From Cytospora piceicola (taxonomy: Eukaryota > Ascomycota > Sordariomycetes > Diaporthales > Cytosporaceae): DNA of 64,000 bases. The notes under the pieces are model-generated. The model was not told the origin of the DNA and searched no databases. It was given only the letters and a program-made list of their open reading frames with translations. The DNA lies in the NCBI GenBank assembly GCA_023375675.1, contig JALQBC010000018.1, positions 124,001 to 188,000 on the forward strand. The letters run 5' to 3'. This document shows positions 49,101 through 62,025 of this stretch, piece by piece. The position numbers and the translations under genes are program-made. How positions within the stretch are numbered: the stretch's first letter is position 1; every line of letters begins with the position of its first letter.

Positions 49101-51770
49101 TAGTAAAGAGGTTTAAGGTATACGCGTTTAATATAGTCTTATACGTAATATAGTATTCTAGGAACTACTAAAAAGTAGTATAGCTAAAGCTAAAAACAGG
49201 TTTTTTTATAGCTTAAAGGTATTTTTATAGTAGAGTTATAATACTAATAGCTAAAGTATTTTAAAAAGGGGTATTTATAGTTATCAGAAGTAATATAATA
49301 AATTATTTAATAAGTTAAACGAATTCTATATTCTGTAAGAAATTAAGGCGAAGCCGGAAGGTTTTATAACGGCGTAGTACGTTAGTAAAGACTATAGTTT
49401 ATAAAGTATTATAGTCCGATCCGGTATATAAAGAGTAAAGTACTTAAGTAATAGCTTTAAAGGTATTAAAAAAGATAAAGTTAATAGTATTATCGAAATT
49501 ATAAGTAAAAGCGAAGGGGTTAAAGGCTATAAGGCCGGCGTTATCGGCCTATATAATAATCCGGTCGTTCGGGCTTATATAACGACTATAATTAAGCTAC
49601 TAAGTTTAATAAACGGTATTAAAATCTTTTATAATAATAAAGTTATAAAAAACCGTTTAATATTTTAGTTATTTTAATATTTAGTCGGTTTTTAATTATC
49701 GGCGGTATAAGTTAGTAAAGGTAATACCGTTAATATAAATAATATAATAGTATAATAAGTTAAATAGGTATAGCTAATACGCCGAATAGTATAAGGATTT
49801 TCTAGTATAAGTAATAACAGAAAAAACTATAGTTTAGTCTTTTACTAGTATAAAAATATCGAAACTTAAATAGGTTTTAATAAAACGACGTTAATTCTTA
49901 AGTTCGGCCTATAAGTCTTAAATAAAAACTATATTAGCACCGGCTTTATAGGTAAGGTTAAAGGCGGTATTATAAGTAAGGCCGGAGGTTTAAACATTAG
50001 CTTAAAACGTAATAAGTTCTTTTAAACGACATATATTAGTTAGTATAAAGGCCGAGTTTATTAGCAGAGTATTTACAATAAATCAGGTCGGACGATATTT
50101 ATAACGAAAGGGTCGAGGCTAAAAAAGCGGTATATTATTTAAAAAAGGAAGGAAACGGCGGTAATAACGGCGGCTTCCGATATAGGTTTAAAAAGGTCGG
50201 TATAAATCGGGTTTAGTCTGTCGGTAATAACGTCGGCCGGGAGTACTAGCGTAGTCAGGTATATAACCCGGAATTCTTTAGCCTTAAGCTTATATAAAAC
50301 CCGGAGCTATCGTATAATAAGGCGAAAGAGTTAGCCGTTTTAACGTTTAAAGCAGGCCGGGTAGCCGAAGAAACCTATAATATATAAGCTTTAACAGTTA
50401 ACGTATTATAAAAGGTTTTTATAAGGTAATTTATATCGAAGCTTACTATAGTTAAAGTATTATTTTATTTAAATATAGCTATATAAATTATAAAAGTTTA
50501 TATATTAAGTATATTACGTAACTTATATATTACGTTTAAAGCGTCGGGCTTATAAAGAGCTAAAAAGTCGAAAGCCGGTTTATATAGACTCGAAGAAAAA
50601 AAGTATTTAGTTGTAATTAAGAGATTTATTAAAGTAATACCGTAAAAGTCGGTAATTAATAAAGGCTTATCCGATAACCGCTTTTACTTCGGCTAAAAAA
50701 AGGCTATATATATTATATTTACCGTTATCGAAATAGCGGATTATAGTAAGCACTCGGGTTATAATTATTATATATTATAAGGTAATAAGTTCGATTTTAA
50801 GGTTATAGCTATTAAAAAGTAGCTAAAAAACGAAAAAGCGGGTTTATATAAACTAATCGAAAAGGTAAAACGTAAAGCTAATACAGACTTTCTATACTTT
50901 TATAATTTTATTCAAAGTAAGGCTTATAATAGTTTAAATAATAACTTTAACCTTTATAAAAGAGATATTATACTATTTATATATATATAAGATTTATAAG
51001 AAGAGTCGATTATCGGTTTTAAGCTTAAACGGTTTAGTTAGGTAAGTATGTTAAGTTAAAGTTTAATATAGTAATCGCGATTAATATATAATATTATTTA
51101 AAATAGTAGTTATAGATTTTATAATTATAGTAAATATATAAAGCGCGGTAAAGGTAGGTAGATACGGCTTTATAAAGCGTAAAGGGGCTGTAAGGGCTAT
51201 AGGCGAAACAATTAACGTTAGCTTAAGGCTAGTAAAGAAAGACGGTTTAAAAGCTATTACAATTAGCAGACTAACGGTAAGTCGGGCTAGCTATATAAGC
51301 GTATACTATAAAGTGTTATATACTTAAAAGGCTTATTTTAATAAGGCGCCGGCAGTAAACGTAGATAAAAAGGTGTTAAGTATTATAGTTATAGCTGTAA
51401 AAACCTTAGTATAAGCTTATTTATCTTTCTTTTCCGCTTATAGTAAGATAGTAACCGAGTATTAAAAAGACGATTAAAACGGTTATACCGGGTTATATTA
51501 TAAGGGGAAGCTAGTAAAAAGGATAGGTTCGACTTAGTTATTTAAGATCTTAACCGTCTATAAGATAATATCTGTTATACAGGAGAGACGCGATATAGGT
51601 ATTATAATAGGTAAAGGAGTATAGGCTATGTTAGCGTAGTAAGATAAGGGGGCGTGTGTAAAGCGCAGGTAAGGGGGTGGGAATTTAGTCTATAGTATAT
51701 AGAGCTCTCTTTAAGGATAAGAACCTAGGTGTTATAACCTAAGGAGGGGAAAGAGAAAAGGAAGAAGGAT
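46119..51770 (+). mobile_element. Unidentified repeat element, most complete unit (U2 + V1)
   Basis: Left part (46,119-49,503) repeats U1; right part (about 49,490-51,770) is repeated by V2. A plus-strand frame at about 47,495-48,400 is readable with scattered stops: SRYYYLNDNVNSFIDIIKIA, then a VKVNLKLINRLNTKG segment, then YYRRIYNRKRYFYKVVGKKD with many Tyr and Ser that may once have been Cys and Gly. Another frame around 50,120-50,950 gives AKKAVYYLKKEGNGGNNGG and later blocks. The degree of conservation between U1 and U2 across these frames argues for a multi-kilobase transposable element with at least one protein. I could not identify a transposase, helicase or polymerase motif. The last part (51,500-51,770) is far less AT-rich. 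Confidence 0.55.
51500..51770. other. Low-RIP island at the right end of unit V1
   Basis: Contains GC-bearing words such as GACGCGATATAGG, AAGGGGGCGTGTGTAAAGCG and AGGTAAGGGGGTGGGAATTT, unlike its neighbours. It ends at the ATTACCGAGGTTATAA junction where the V segment starts again. It may be present once only and so have escaped RIP, or be a younger insertion. Confidence 0.5.
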
Positions 51771-53601
51771 TACCGAGGTTATAAGTAAGAGTAAAAGTGT
51801 TAAAAGCTATAAGGCCGGCTTTATCGGCTTATATAGTAATTTAATTATATAAGCCGTCGTAACGGCTATAATTAAACTATTAGGTTTAATAAATAGTATT
51901 AAAGTCTTTTATAATAATAAAGTTGTATAAGATTATTTATTATTTTAATTAAACTAAAACTTAGTTATTTTTTAATTAGTAGTAGTAAAGATCTATAAAC
52001 GTAATACCGTAAATAAAAATAATATAGTAATAAAGTAAGTCGAATAAGTAAAGCTAGTAAGCTAAATAATATAAAGAGTTTCTAGTATAAGTAATAACTA
52101 GAAAGGCCGGTATTTACTCTTTTATTAAGATAAAGATATTATAGCCCGGGTAGGTTTTATTAAAATAACGTTAGTTTTTAAGTTTAGCTTAAAAGTTTTA
52201 AAAGAGGATTATATTAACGCCGGCTTTAAAAGCAAGGTTAAAGGCGATATTATAAGTTAAGTTAAAAGCTTAAACGTTAGCTTAAAACATAAAAAGTTCT
52301 TTAAAATATAAGTTATTCGGTATAAGGCTGATATTTGTTAGCAGGGCGTTTGTAATAAGTCGGGCCGGACGATATTTATAATAAAAGGGTTAAAGCTAAA
52401 AGTACGGCGTAACGTTTAAAAGTGGAAAGAAGCGATATTTAAAGCCGTTTTCGATATAGGCTTAAAAGAGTCGGTATAGATCAGGTCCGAACTATCGGTT
52501 ATAATATTAGCCGGGAGTACCGGCGTAAACAGGTATATAGCCTGGAATTCTTTAGCCTTAAGCTTATATAAGGCTTAAAGCTATTGTATAGTAAAGCGGA
52601 AAAGTTAGCTGTCTTTATATTTAAAATAGGTTAAATAGTTAAAAACATTAGCGTCGTAAAAGCTTTAGCAGTTAGTATATTATAAGGGGTTTTTATAAAG
52701 TATTTTATAATAAAGCTTACTATAATTAAGGTATCGTTTTATATAAGCGTAGCTATATAAATTATAGAAGTTTATAAACCGGATATATTATATAATTTAT
52801 ATTTTACGTTTTAAAGCGTTAAGCTAGTAAAGACCTGAAGAGTTTAAAGCTATGTCGGATTAGTTTAAAAAAAGAAAGAACTTAATCGCGATTAAAATAT
52901 TTATTAAAGTAATACTAAGAAAGTTAGTAGTTAATAAAAACTTATTTAATAGCCGTTTCCGCTTCAGTTAAAAAAAGGTTATATATATTATATTTACTAC
53001 CATCGAAATAACAGATTATAATAAAGAGAGCGAGGATTTGTACTGCTAAGGCGAGGATTCGTACTTAGGTTTTGTACCTGTAGGGCGAATGCATGCCTGT
53101 GATTCGCTAAATTAAGGTCTGATTTAGAGCTAAGTTTAAACCTCTGTATCTAGCGATTTAATTAAGCAAATTAAATAATTTAAACAGAATATAATTAATA
53201 AGCTTCGAGCCTATTAATTAATATATAATATAGCAGTGTAAAAGGTAGAATATATAGTTAAAATTAAAGGTAAACTTATAAAGCTTTAATAGATTTTAAA
53301 GAAATCTAAAGTTTCTACTTACCTTAACTAAGCTGTTAATATAAACTTTTATAACTTTATATATAATATAGTAAGATGTATATAACTTATATAGAAATAT
53401 TAAGCTTGAATTTATAGCTTATATTTAAGTTTAAAATTAAAGCTTATTTGCTTAGTAAGCTAAATATAAGCTTTTAAATTTAAGTGAAAGTTAAGAAGAT
53501 TGCTAGTAAAAAGGTACATTCTAGAAGTACGAATCCTCGCTCTCATAATAAATATAAAGTATATAAGCTATAATTATTGAATATTATATATAACAGAACG
53601 G
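51771..53601 (+). mobile_element. Partial direct repeat V2 (interrupted by MITE-2)
   Basis: It repeats the V1 part from ATTACCGAGGTTATAAGTAA onward (compare 49,490-50,760). Matching landmarks are AAGGCCGGCTTTATCGGCTT (AAGGCCGGCGTTATCGGCCT in V1), GGGCCGGACGATATTTATAA and CTTTAGCCTTAAGCTTATAT. At 53,025 it is broken by MITE-2 and ends at about 53,601 at the LTR-like repeat. Confidence 0.65.
53026..53544. mobile_element. hAT-type MITE-2 with 8-bp target duplication
   Basis: A 519-bp element closely similar to MITE-1 over its whole length, flanked by perfect 8-bp repeats ATAATAAA (53,018-53,025 and 53,545-53,552). The left terminus begins GAGAGCGAGG and the right ends CCTCGCTCTC. The left end has the double GCGAGGATT(C/T)GTACT unit, whereas the right end carries a single unit, so the two ends are unequal. 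It has no coding capacity and would need a hAT transposase from elsewhere. Confidence 0.92.
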
Positions 53602-53770
53602 CGCGTGGGGCTAAAAGTCACCTGACCTAGCGCCTGCGCACAGACTAGGTCACATACTAGGCCTTGCCGTACCTTAGTATTTAAACATTTAAGAAGGGCC
53701 TTAGCTACGCTTAAGCCTTTCCCTTCTTATAATGATTACAGTATAACCTTTATAAAGGTACCTGTTATAA
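53601..53770 (+). repeat. LTR-like repeat, well-preserved copy
   Basis: Begins (T)ATAACAGAACGGCGCGTGGG and contains CACCTGACCTAGCGCCTGCG, GACTAGGTCACATACTAGGC and TTAGCTACGCTTAAGCCTTT. It is much richer in GC than its surroundings and than its relative at 40.43 kb, so it is either younger or partly protected from RIP. CACCTGACCTAGCGCC and GACTAGGTCACA hint at an inverted-repeat core. The end of the repeat is not certain. Confidence 0.6.
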
Positions 53771-54279
53771 CCGGTAGGGTTTATATTATTAGTAGAATGT
53801 ATATATAAGATATAAACAATCTTCTAAGCTTTATCTGTTATAATAATTAAAAGGTAGTAAAACTTATTATAAGAATAATACTTAGATTAATAACTAAAGA
53901 CTAGCTATAAACTATTTAAAGGTAGATACTCGTTCCTCTTTATATATCTAGCTTTTTAGTTATAAGCTCGAAGTACTTATAGTATAAGTATCGTTAGCTT
54001 TCCTTACTTATATTACTTACAGGTTAAGTACTGTAAGTATCGTAACCTTAACTTTAGTAGGTAGCTTAGTTAGTCAGGGCTCTTTTATAAAGATCCTGTC
54101 TGTTTTATAGTATAGTTTAACTTAAGCTATATATAACTTTTAACTATATAACCCTTTAATACCTTAACCTTAGGTTATAATATTATCTTCCTTTTTTATC
54201 GGTTTTTATCTTTAAAGACTTATAAGTTATTTCTTTGTCTTACTTATATATATTTATACCTTTTTAATTCGTTATATCT

Positions 54280-54830
54280 AATAACGTCGGAAAACCTTAT
54301 TTTAAGAAAACTATAAACCGTTTAATCTTTACTGCTAAAGTTTATAAAAACGGTTTCGAAATACTACTCTGTTTTTATTATCGTTTTTAATACGTTTTTT
54401 ATATTATAGATCCTACATATCCGAAATATAGCGAATATACTCGTTAGGGTTATACTTATAATATAGTTAAATTTTCTTCAGCTACCTTTAGCCGTATCTT
54501 ATCGGAAACCGAACGAATCGAAACCGAAGAAAAGGAAGTTAAAAAGTAATTAGTTATTTTTATTATATATATTATTTATTTATTAAAATAGCGTCGTTAG
54601 CTTTATAAACGTAGCGAATAGATAGTATATCGTAGTTTTAAAAGTTTTAATAAAATAGATCGTATAAAGGCCGAGAAAGCTAATAAGGTTAATCTAAGTA
54701 TAAAGGAACTTTATATTGCTTTTAAGGTAACTAGTAATAATTTTAATTAAAGTGCAGTAGATTTAACTAGTATTAAAGCGGAGTTATTAAAGTTTAAAAC
54801 GAATGTTAGTTTTAGTTCTACGTTTAGTTA
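54280..54830 (+). pseudogene. Degraded retroelement-associated Cys-x2-Cys / coiled-coil ORF
   Basis: The frame reads NNVGKPYFKKTINRLIFTAK, then LLCFYYRF (one Cys left of a likely C-x2-C), DPTYPKYSEYTRRGYTY-like sequence (stop at one Arg), KFSSATFSRILSETERIETE, and a Lys/Glu-rich coiled coil up to about 54,830. It matches a small-protein type often seen in fungal LTR-element regions: a short cysteine cluster followed by a coiled coil. The family assignment rests on memory of its layout, not on a search. It lies on the strand opposite to the Gypsy pol at 57 kb. Confidence 0.5.
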
Positions 54831-57800
54831 AAAAAATAAGTATTTTAGTTTTTTATTATTAGTAGTAGTTTTTCTATTAGTAATCTGACCTTTTCTATTA
54901 GTAACCGGTTTCTAGTTATAATATTCTTTACTAATAGGTTCTATAGTAACTAATAGAACTACGTTTTTACTAATAAAACCTTATTTAACTAGTAAGATCC
55001 TTTAACTAATAGAATCCTTTCTTAACTAGTAATATCCTTTTTCTACTAGTCGTGTTAGTTATAACTAGTAGCGCCGTTAGTCTGTTATTTAATCGTTTTA
55101 ACTAGTTTAGTTATTAGCTTAACTAGTTTAGATTTATAACTAATAGCTTTATTATACTAGTTAATTAACGTTCTATAGTATTTTAGGGCTTCTGTTAGTT
55201 CTTACGTATTTTTTAACTAGTTATAGCCTTTTTATTTAATTAAGAACTCTGTTTTTTCGCTAGTCTGCTATTTATCTAATATTTATTCTACTTTATATTC
55301 TTATATTTCGTAGTTAAGTTCGACTTCCTCGTCGAGCTTTATATTTTTAAGTATTAGTCTAAGTAATAAAATATAAAAAACTAAGTATACTTTTATTTTT
55401 TAAGGTAATAAAAGTTTATAGTTAACGTTTAAAAGCTTTTTAATAATTGTAAATACCTTAAGTTTTTTAAAATTAAGTTTTTCGCTAAGTCTTTTTATTT
55501 TAATATTTTTACGTAATAAATAAACTTTATCCCTTTCCTTTAATGGTAATATTTCCGATTATTTTCGATTATAGTATTTTACTACTTGTTAATAAATAAA
55601 TAAAAGTTCTTTTAAAATATATTTATATAATCTATAAATCTTATTTATACGTTTTATTATTTTTATATTATCTTTTCTAGGTAATAATAGTTCTATATAA
55701 ACTTCGGGGTTATACCTATAGTTAATATAAAATAGTAATATTCTTATTATACTTATATCTGCGTTATTATAAGTAAGTTATATTAATAATAAAAGATTAA
55801 CTTAATAATTTTATTTATAGTTAATATAACTTTTAAAGTAAACTTTAACGATTTAGTTAAGCTATTTTATTTATTTATTCATTTATCTATAGGTAGAAAG
55901 CTATTAAAAGTTTATATTTCGTTTTTAGCTTATTTATAAGTTTTTATTAAAAGTAAGAGGTAAACTTAATATTATAGTTTATAATAAGTTCTTTTAATAA
56001 TCTATATTAGTTAATAATATTTCGTAAAAACGTATATACTAATTCTTTTATAATTAAAGATTTTTAATAAAGTAAAAAGTAAGTATATTTAATAAGTTTA
56101 TTTATTATAATCAAGATATTATAGAATAGTACTTTAGTTATTAGTTCTTTAAACCTTAATAATTTAACGATAAAGTTTATTATTATTAATTCTTATAGTT
56201 TTATTATAAGTAGTAAAGCTTTTAGCTCTCTGTAAGGCTTATATTATACTATTTTACTTTTATTATAAATATTATATCCTTTAAGTATAGTTATAATATA
56301 TTATTATATTTTAAAGAACTTATAGTATTATCGATTTTTCTTAACTATTAAGACGATTCCTTAATATTTATAAGCTAATACTTTATATATTCGGTAAATA
56401 AGCTTATTTTATAAATCTTTTAAGACGTAAAGTCTACTTACTTAAAAGAGTATTTAATTTTTTTTAAAGGTTTTCTTTTTCTTTAAGTATAAGTTGTTAT
56501 TAAAACTCTTTAAGTTCGATTTCTTATTTTAGATTTACGTTAATCCGAAAAGTAACCTTTAGCTGTTTTAGTTCTTAAATAAAAGTACTATTATTATCTT
56601 ATTTAAAAATACTTTATATTTTTAATATAATATCTTATTAGTAGTTTAAGGGTTTACTTTAAGCGTTTACAATTTTATTATCTGCTCCTTTATAATAGTA
56701 AATCTTTATATAAAATTAGAATATAAATTTTACTTATTGTACTTATCGTTTATTAAGAACTTTAGTAATTATAAATATTATTAAGTTTTTATAGTTTAAG
56801 TAAACTTTTATTTAATATTTTACGCTTATTAAATAAAATTCTTATTTTTTAAATACCTCGATAATCGTTATAAGTTCTTTATTATATATTTAATATCGAA
56901 GTTCGGGTTTATTAAGTTTTTTTAAAAATAAACGTTATTATATATAGTTTATTATTTTTATCTTATTATTTAAGTTATTTTCCGAATATAAAGTTAAAAA
57001 AGTCTGTTTCGACTTCGAATAACTTTCAGGAATTTACTTTTATTAAAACTAGGTTTAATATAATTATATTTTTAAGTTTATTAAATACCTTTTATACTTC
57101 CGTAGTTTAATTAAATAATACGTTTTTCTTTATAAGATTAGTAAAAGGTATTATATATTTACTATAGTTTTTAATAAATCATCGGTAAAAGTTTATAAAT
57201 CTTAAAAAGGCTTAAACTTTTTACAGGTTTATTAGTTTAGAGTCTTTAACTACTATAAGTTTCGAGTTTTATATTCAGATTTCTTTTAATAAAATAATAT
57301 ATCCGAGAAAATCTACTTTTTTAATATAAAAGAAACTCTTTTTAAATCCTATTAATAGTTTTACATCTTATAATACTTTTAGTATTTAATATATATACTC
57401 TTTATACCTACTTTCGTTTTTAAAATAAATAAGAATATTATTAAAGTATATAATAATAGTAATATTTAAGTATTTTTATAGTATATAATTAATTATAGCT
57501 TAAAATATAGTTAAAGCGTTAATAAGCCCGAATAGTATTACTAGGTACTTATAGTATTTATAATATATTTTAAACGCTATTTTCTATTCTTTTAATTTTT
57601 TTTTTTAATTAAGTTATAAGCTTTTTTTAAGTTTAAAGCTATAAAGATTTTTACTTTATATAGTTTATTTTTAAGTTCTCTGATTAAAGGTAAAAGATAT
57701 TTATTTTTAATAATAATTTCGTTAAGCTATTAATAGTTAGGATATAGTCTTAATTTTCCGTTTTTCTTTAAAATAAACAGAATTAAATATTCTACCGGCG

Positions 57801-60169
57801 ATATTAATTATTATATATAACCTTTCGTTAAGTTCTTATTTAAGTACTCTTAAAATACTTTTAATTAATCTTTATTTAACTTATAGCTTTATTAAAACTT
57901 TAGCTATATTTTTTCTTTTAAAGGTATTTTATAATCTTATTAAGTATATTTAAATAGTTCGGTATTAAAAACTTTTAAGAATAATTTAGTATACTTTTTA
58001 TATTCTTCTAAAATATAGTTTTCAAGTTCTTTCTTTACTTTATTAGTTTTTTATAAATAGCTTACAAATCGTCGGAGTAGCTCTTGTATCTATTTAACTA
58101 TTTCCTTATATTTATACCGTTGTTTTTAATATAAAGTAGTCCTTTATTATATTACTACGATTATTCTTATTATTAATAGTTTAGCTTTTTACCGTACTTA
58201 TACTTTATATTTATATCTTTTAATATTTTAAATTATTTAAGTTATAGCTGTTAACTATTATTTTCTTTTAATTACGTTAACCTTTTTAATTATCTCTTTA
58301 ACTCGCGATAATAATATCAGATATAGTTATATAGTATTTAATTTATTTAAAAGCTTCGTTTATACTTCTTTAATAATTTAATCTTTCTTTAAAGTATTCT
58401 CTTTTAATATAGCTTTTAAAGCTTAAGTAGTTCTTTAAACTCTTTTAAAGATATTATTAAGTACGTTTAAATACCGTTTCTTTAAGCTATCCTTAAAAAC
58501 TAACCTTTTTTCTTTCATATTATTAATTATCCCTTTAATTAAAGTACGGTTTATTTAATTAATCTAACTAGTAATCTAATTAATATATAGGTTATACTTT
58601 TTAAACTATATATTACTTAGTATTATATCGTAGTTTAAAAAGTTTATAATATTGAAGCTAAAAGTCCTATAATACTACTAAATAATAATAAAAAGATAAT
58701 TAGTCTTATTATTAATCTATTTATTACTATAAGTAACGTTAGTTTTTTCGATTATTCTTAGTTAATATAGCTCTTTTTTTTAATAATAAGTTAGTTAATA
58801 CTTATTAACTACTTTTAAAAAGATAAAGTTCCTTTAAGCGCTATTATTTAATAATATATATAGTCTGATTTTATTAATTTATATTTCTAGCTATAAATAG
58901 TTGTAGTTATAAACGTTTATTATATTAAAAAACTATTTTAGTTTTTTATTATTAAATAGTTCTGTTTTTAATAGTTTAACTCGTTTTTTACTTATTCTAC
59001 TACCTATTATACTAATTTCTTAGCTCGGTTTTATTTCTTTTTAAAAGGCGTTACTTTATATTTTTTTTTAAAAGAGGTATTAGTTTTTATTTTAAGTCTT
59101 TTTTTTAAAACTTTTCTTTTTAAGCGTTCTTAAGTAACTATCTTAAAGCCCGAAGTCGGTTCTTTTTCGATTTCTGCTTATTTCGAATTTATATTATCTT
59201 ATACTATTTTATATATTTATATTAAAAGTAAACGTAATAAATATTTAATAAATAGTTTTTAATAGTAAATTGTATTTTTATATAATTTAAAAAGTAATAT
59301 TCTTTATTAAACGTAAAGATAATATAGTCTTTTAAATTTCCTTTATCCGTTCGGTAATAATACTAGATAATATTGTTAAGTTAATAAGTTTATAAAATTA
59401 GTATATTTATATATCGTTATAAGAAAAAGTTGTTCTATACCTTATAAAAGTAATATACTTTATATATATTATTAATATATAAGATTTAAGCGATTTATAT
59501 TATATATTATATATATTCCGGGGTTAAATAAGACTAGTTACTTTATTATACTATTTTATTATAAGTCGCTTTTCCGGTTCTTTTTATTAATACGTTATAT
59601 ATAACGAATAGAACGTTGCTTTTATAAAAGGCGACATTTATAACGTTACTTAAGAAATAACGTAAGTTATTTAATATATATTAAAATAATACCGATTTGT
59701 TTTTATATTATTTTAACAATTTATTATACTTTCTTTTTAATAAAGTTATTTATAATATTATTGTCGATCTATTTATTAAAATCGTTTTTATATTTTTATA
59801 TATCTTTTAAACTTATATTATTATACAGTTTAAATCTTTATAATTCCTTCTTTAAAATTAATCGGTTAATAATATAGATTGTTACTTTTCTTTTTTTAAA
59901 TAAAATCGGCGATTTATTATTTATTTTTTTATTATATTTCGCTTATATGTATTTAAAAGGTTTTTCTTTTTAAAAAGTAGTTGTATAGTTAGTATTTACT
60001 TTTACTTTAGTTTTTAAGTATCGAAAAGAGTAATAATATCGTTTTAATACAGTTTAAATGAAATTTCTTTTCTATAGTTTATAAAGGTTTTTTAAAATCT
60101 TTATTTATTTATTAAGTCTTTTTTAACTACTTTTACTAAATAGTTAATATTAAAATAGTCCGAATCGCT
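54831..60169 (-). mobile_element. RIP-degraded Ty3/Gypsy retrotransposon, minus strand (second copy)
   Basis: The minus-strand frame from about 57,460 to 57,200 reads IYFNNILIYFKNESRYKEYI, then VKLLIGFKKSFFYIKKVDFL, then GYIILLKE, with LRFINFYR further on. This is the Gypsy reverse transcriptase from the YxDD box (here YFNN, 57,448-57,437; both Asp read Asn) through the VDFLGYII motif to the start of the connection region. Gag should lie at higher and integrase at lower coordinates. Several blocks of tandem TTACTAGT-like words occur at 54,840-55,200. LTR boundaries were not resolved; the right limit is set by repeat copy C. Confidence 0.75.
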
Positions 60170-60799
60170 ATGCCTTCCGTTAGGAAGGTTGATGTTTGTT
60201 TTACAAGGCGGGCGAGCACAATAGAAAATTGTTGCCCTTAAGATTGTGCCACCTGTTTTTGATTCTGATTGGCTCTGAATTATAATTATACTGATTCGCT
60301 GCAGCACCCGTTTCTCGGATTTGATTGGATACTGAAAGTAGTGTTTTTAGCCGTCGAACGGCTAAGAGAACTAGAAGTTGTAAGGTATCTAATGCCTGCC
60401 GGAAGACTTACAGTCATTTTAAGGCCTACGATAAGGCCTACGATAAGGCCTACGATAAGGCTTACGATAAGGCCTTTTACTTTAGACCTTAGGTTTAAAC
60501 TAAGATGCACGCTCGAGTTTTAATCTGATTAAGACCTACTTACCTAAATCTGAATCTGTAGAAAAAGGCCTATTAAACGGTATATTTAATTAAATCGTAG
60601 CCCTTAAGGTAGGCTTACTATTAAAGCTAATAGTTTTAATTCTTTAAGTTCCTTAAATCGTAGCCCTTAAGGTAGGCTTACTATTAAAGCTAATAGTTTT
60701 AATTCTTTAAGTTCCTTAAGGTTTTTAACCCGAACCCTAGCCTTTCCCTTCCTTTTTCTTTACTAAAGGCTTATATAAGCCTTTAGATTCAGATTAAGT

Positions 60800-60802
60800 T
60801 AA

Positions 60803-60840
<38 letters not shown>

Positions 60841-60841
60841 G

Positions 60842-60876
<35 letters not shown>

Positions 60877-60958
60877 GGTTAGCTAGTAGGTTAGCTAATA
60901 AAGTAGCTAGTAAGTTAGCTAGTTAATTACTAAGTAATTAAATAAGTAAATAAGTATA

Positions 60959-61000
<42 letters not shown>

Positions 61001-61170
61001 GGTAGGTAGGTAAGTAAGTAAGTAAATTAGTTAATAAATTATTTAGTAAGTAAGCTAGTAAGTAAATTCGCTATTAAGTAGGTAGGTAAGTAAGTAAGTA
61101 GGTAAGTAAGTAAATAAGTTAGTTAATAAGTTAGTTAGTAAGTTAGTAAGTTAGTTAGTAAGTTAGCTAA

Positions 61171-61212
<42 letters not shown>

Positions 61213-61341
61213 GGTAAGTTTGCTAGTAAATTAGCTAGTAAGTAAATTAGCTATTAAGTAAGTAAATAAGTAAGTAGGTAAGTAAGTAAGTAGGTTAGCT
61301 AATAAGTAAGTAAAGAAGTAAGTATAAAGGTAAGTAAGTAG

Positions 61342-61372
<31 letters not shown>

Positions 61373-61542
61373 GGTTAGCTAGTAAGCTAGCTAGTAAAGT
61401 AGCTAGTAAGTTAGCTACTTAACTATTAAGTAAGTAAGTAAGTAAATAAGTTAGTAAGTAAGTTAGTAAGTAAATTAACTAGTAGGTTAGTTAGTAAATT
61501 ATCTAGTAAACTAGCTATTAAATTAGTTATTAAGTAAGTAAA

Positions 61543-61583
<41 letters not shown>

Positions 61584-61994
61584 TACTTAGTTAATAATTA
61601 AGCTATTAATTAAATAAACAAATAAGTAAGTAAGTAAGTAAATAAATAAGTAAGTAAGTTAGTAAATAAATAAGTAAGTAAGTTAGTAAATAAATAAATA
61701 AGTAAGTAAGTAAGTAAGTAAGTTAGCTAAATATATTAGCTAGTAAGGTAGCTAGTAAGTTAGTTACTTAGTTATTAAGTAAGTAAGTAGGTAAGTAAGT
61801 AAGTAAGTAAGTAGGTAGGTAGGTAAGTAAGTAAGTAAATTAGTTAGTAAATTATTTAGTAAGTAAGCTAGTAAGTAAATTCGCTATTAAGTAGGTAGGT
61901 AAGTAAGTAAGTAGGTAAGTAAGTAAGTAAGTTAGTTAATAAGTTAGTTAATAAGTTAATAAGTTAGTTAGTAAGTTAGCTAATAAATAAGTAG

Positions 61995-62025
<31 letters not shown>

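Noticed and set aside
60420..60468. CRISPR-like short direct repeats
   Set aside because: The 12-bp units are contiguous without spacers and lie in a fungal repeat element.
60269..60523. ORF encoding repeated IRPT units
   Set aside because: The repeat comes from four 12-bp DNA units in a non-coding repeat copy; no start or codon context supports a gene.
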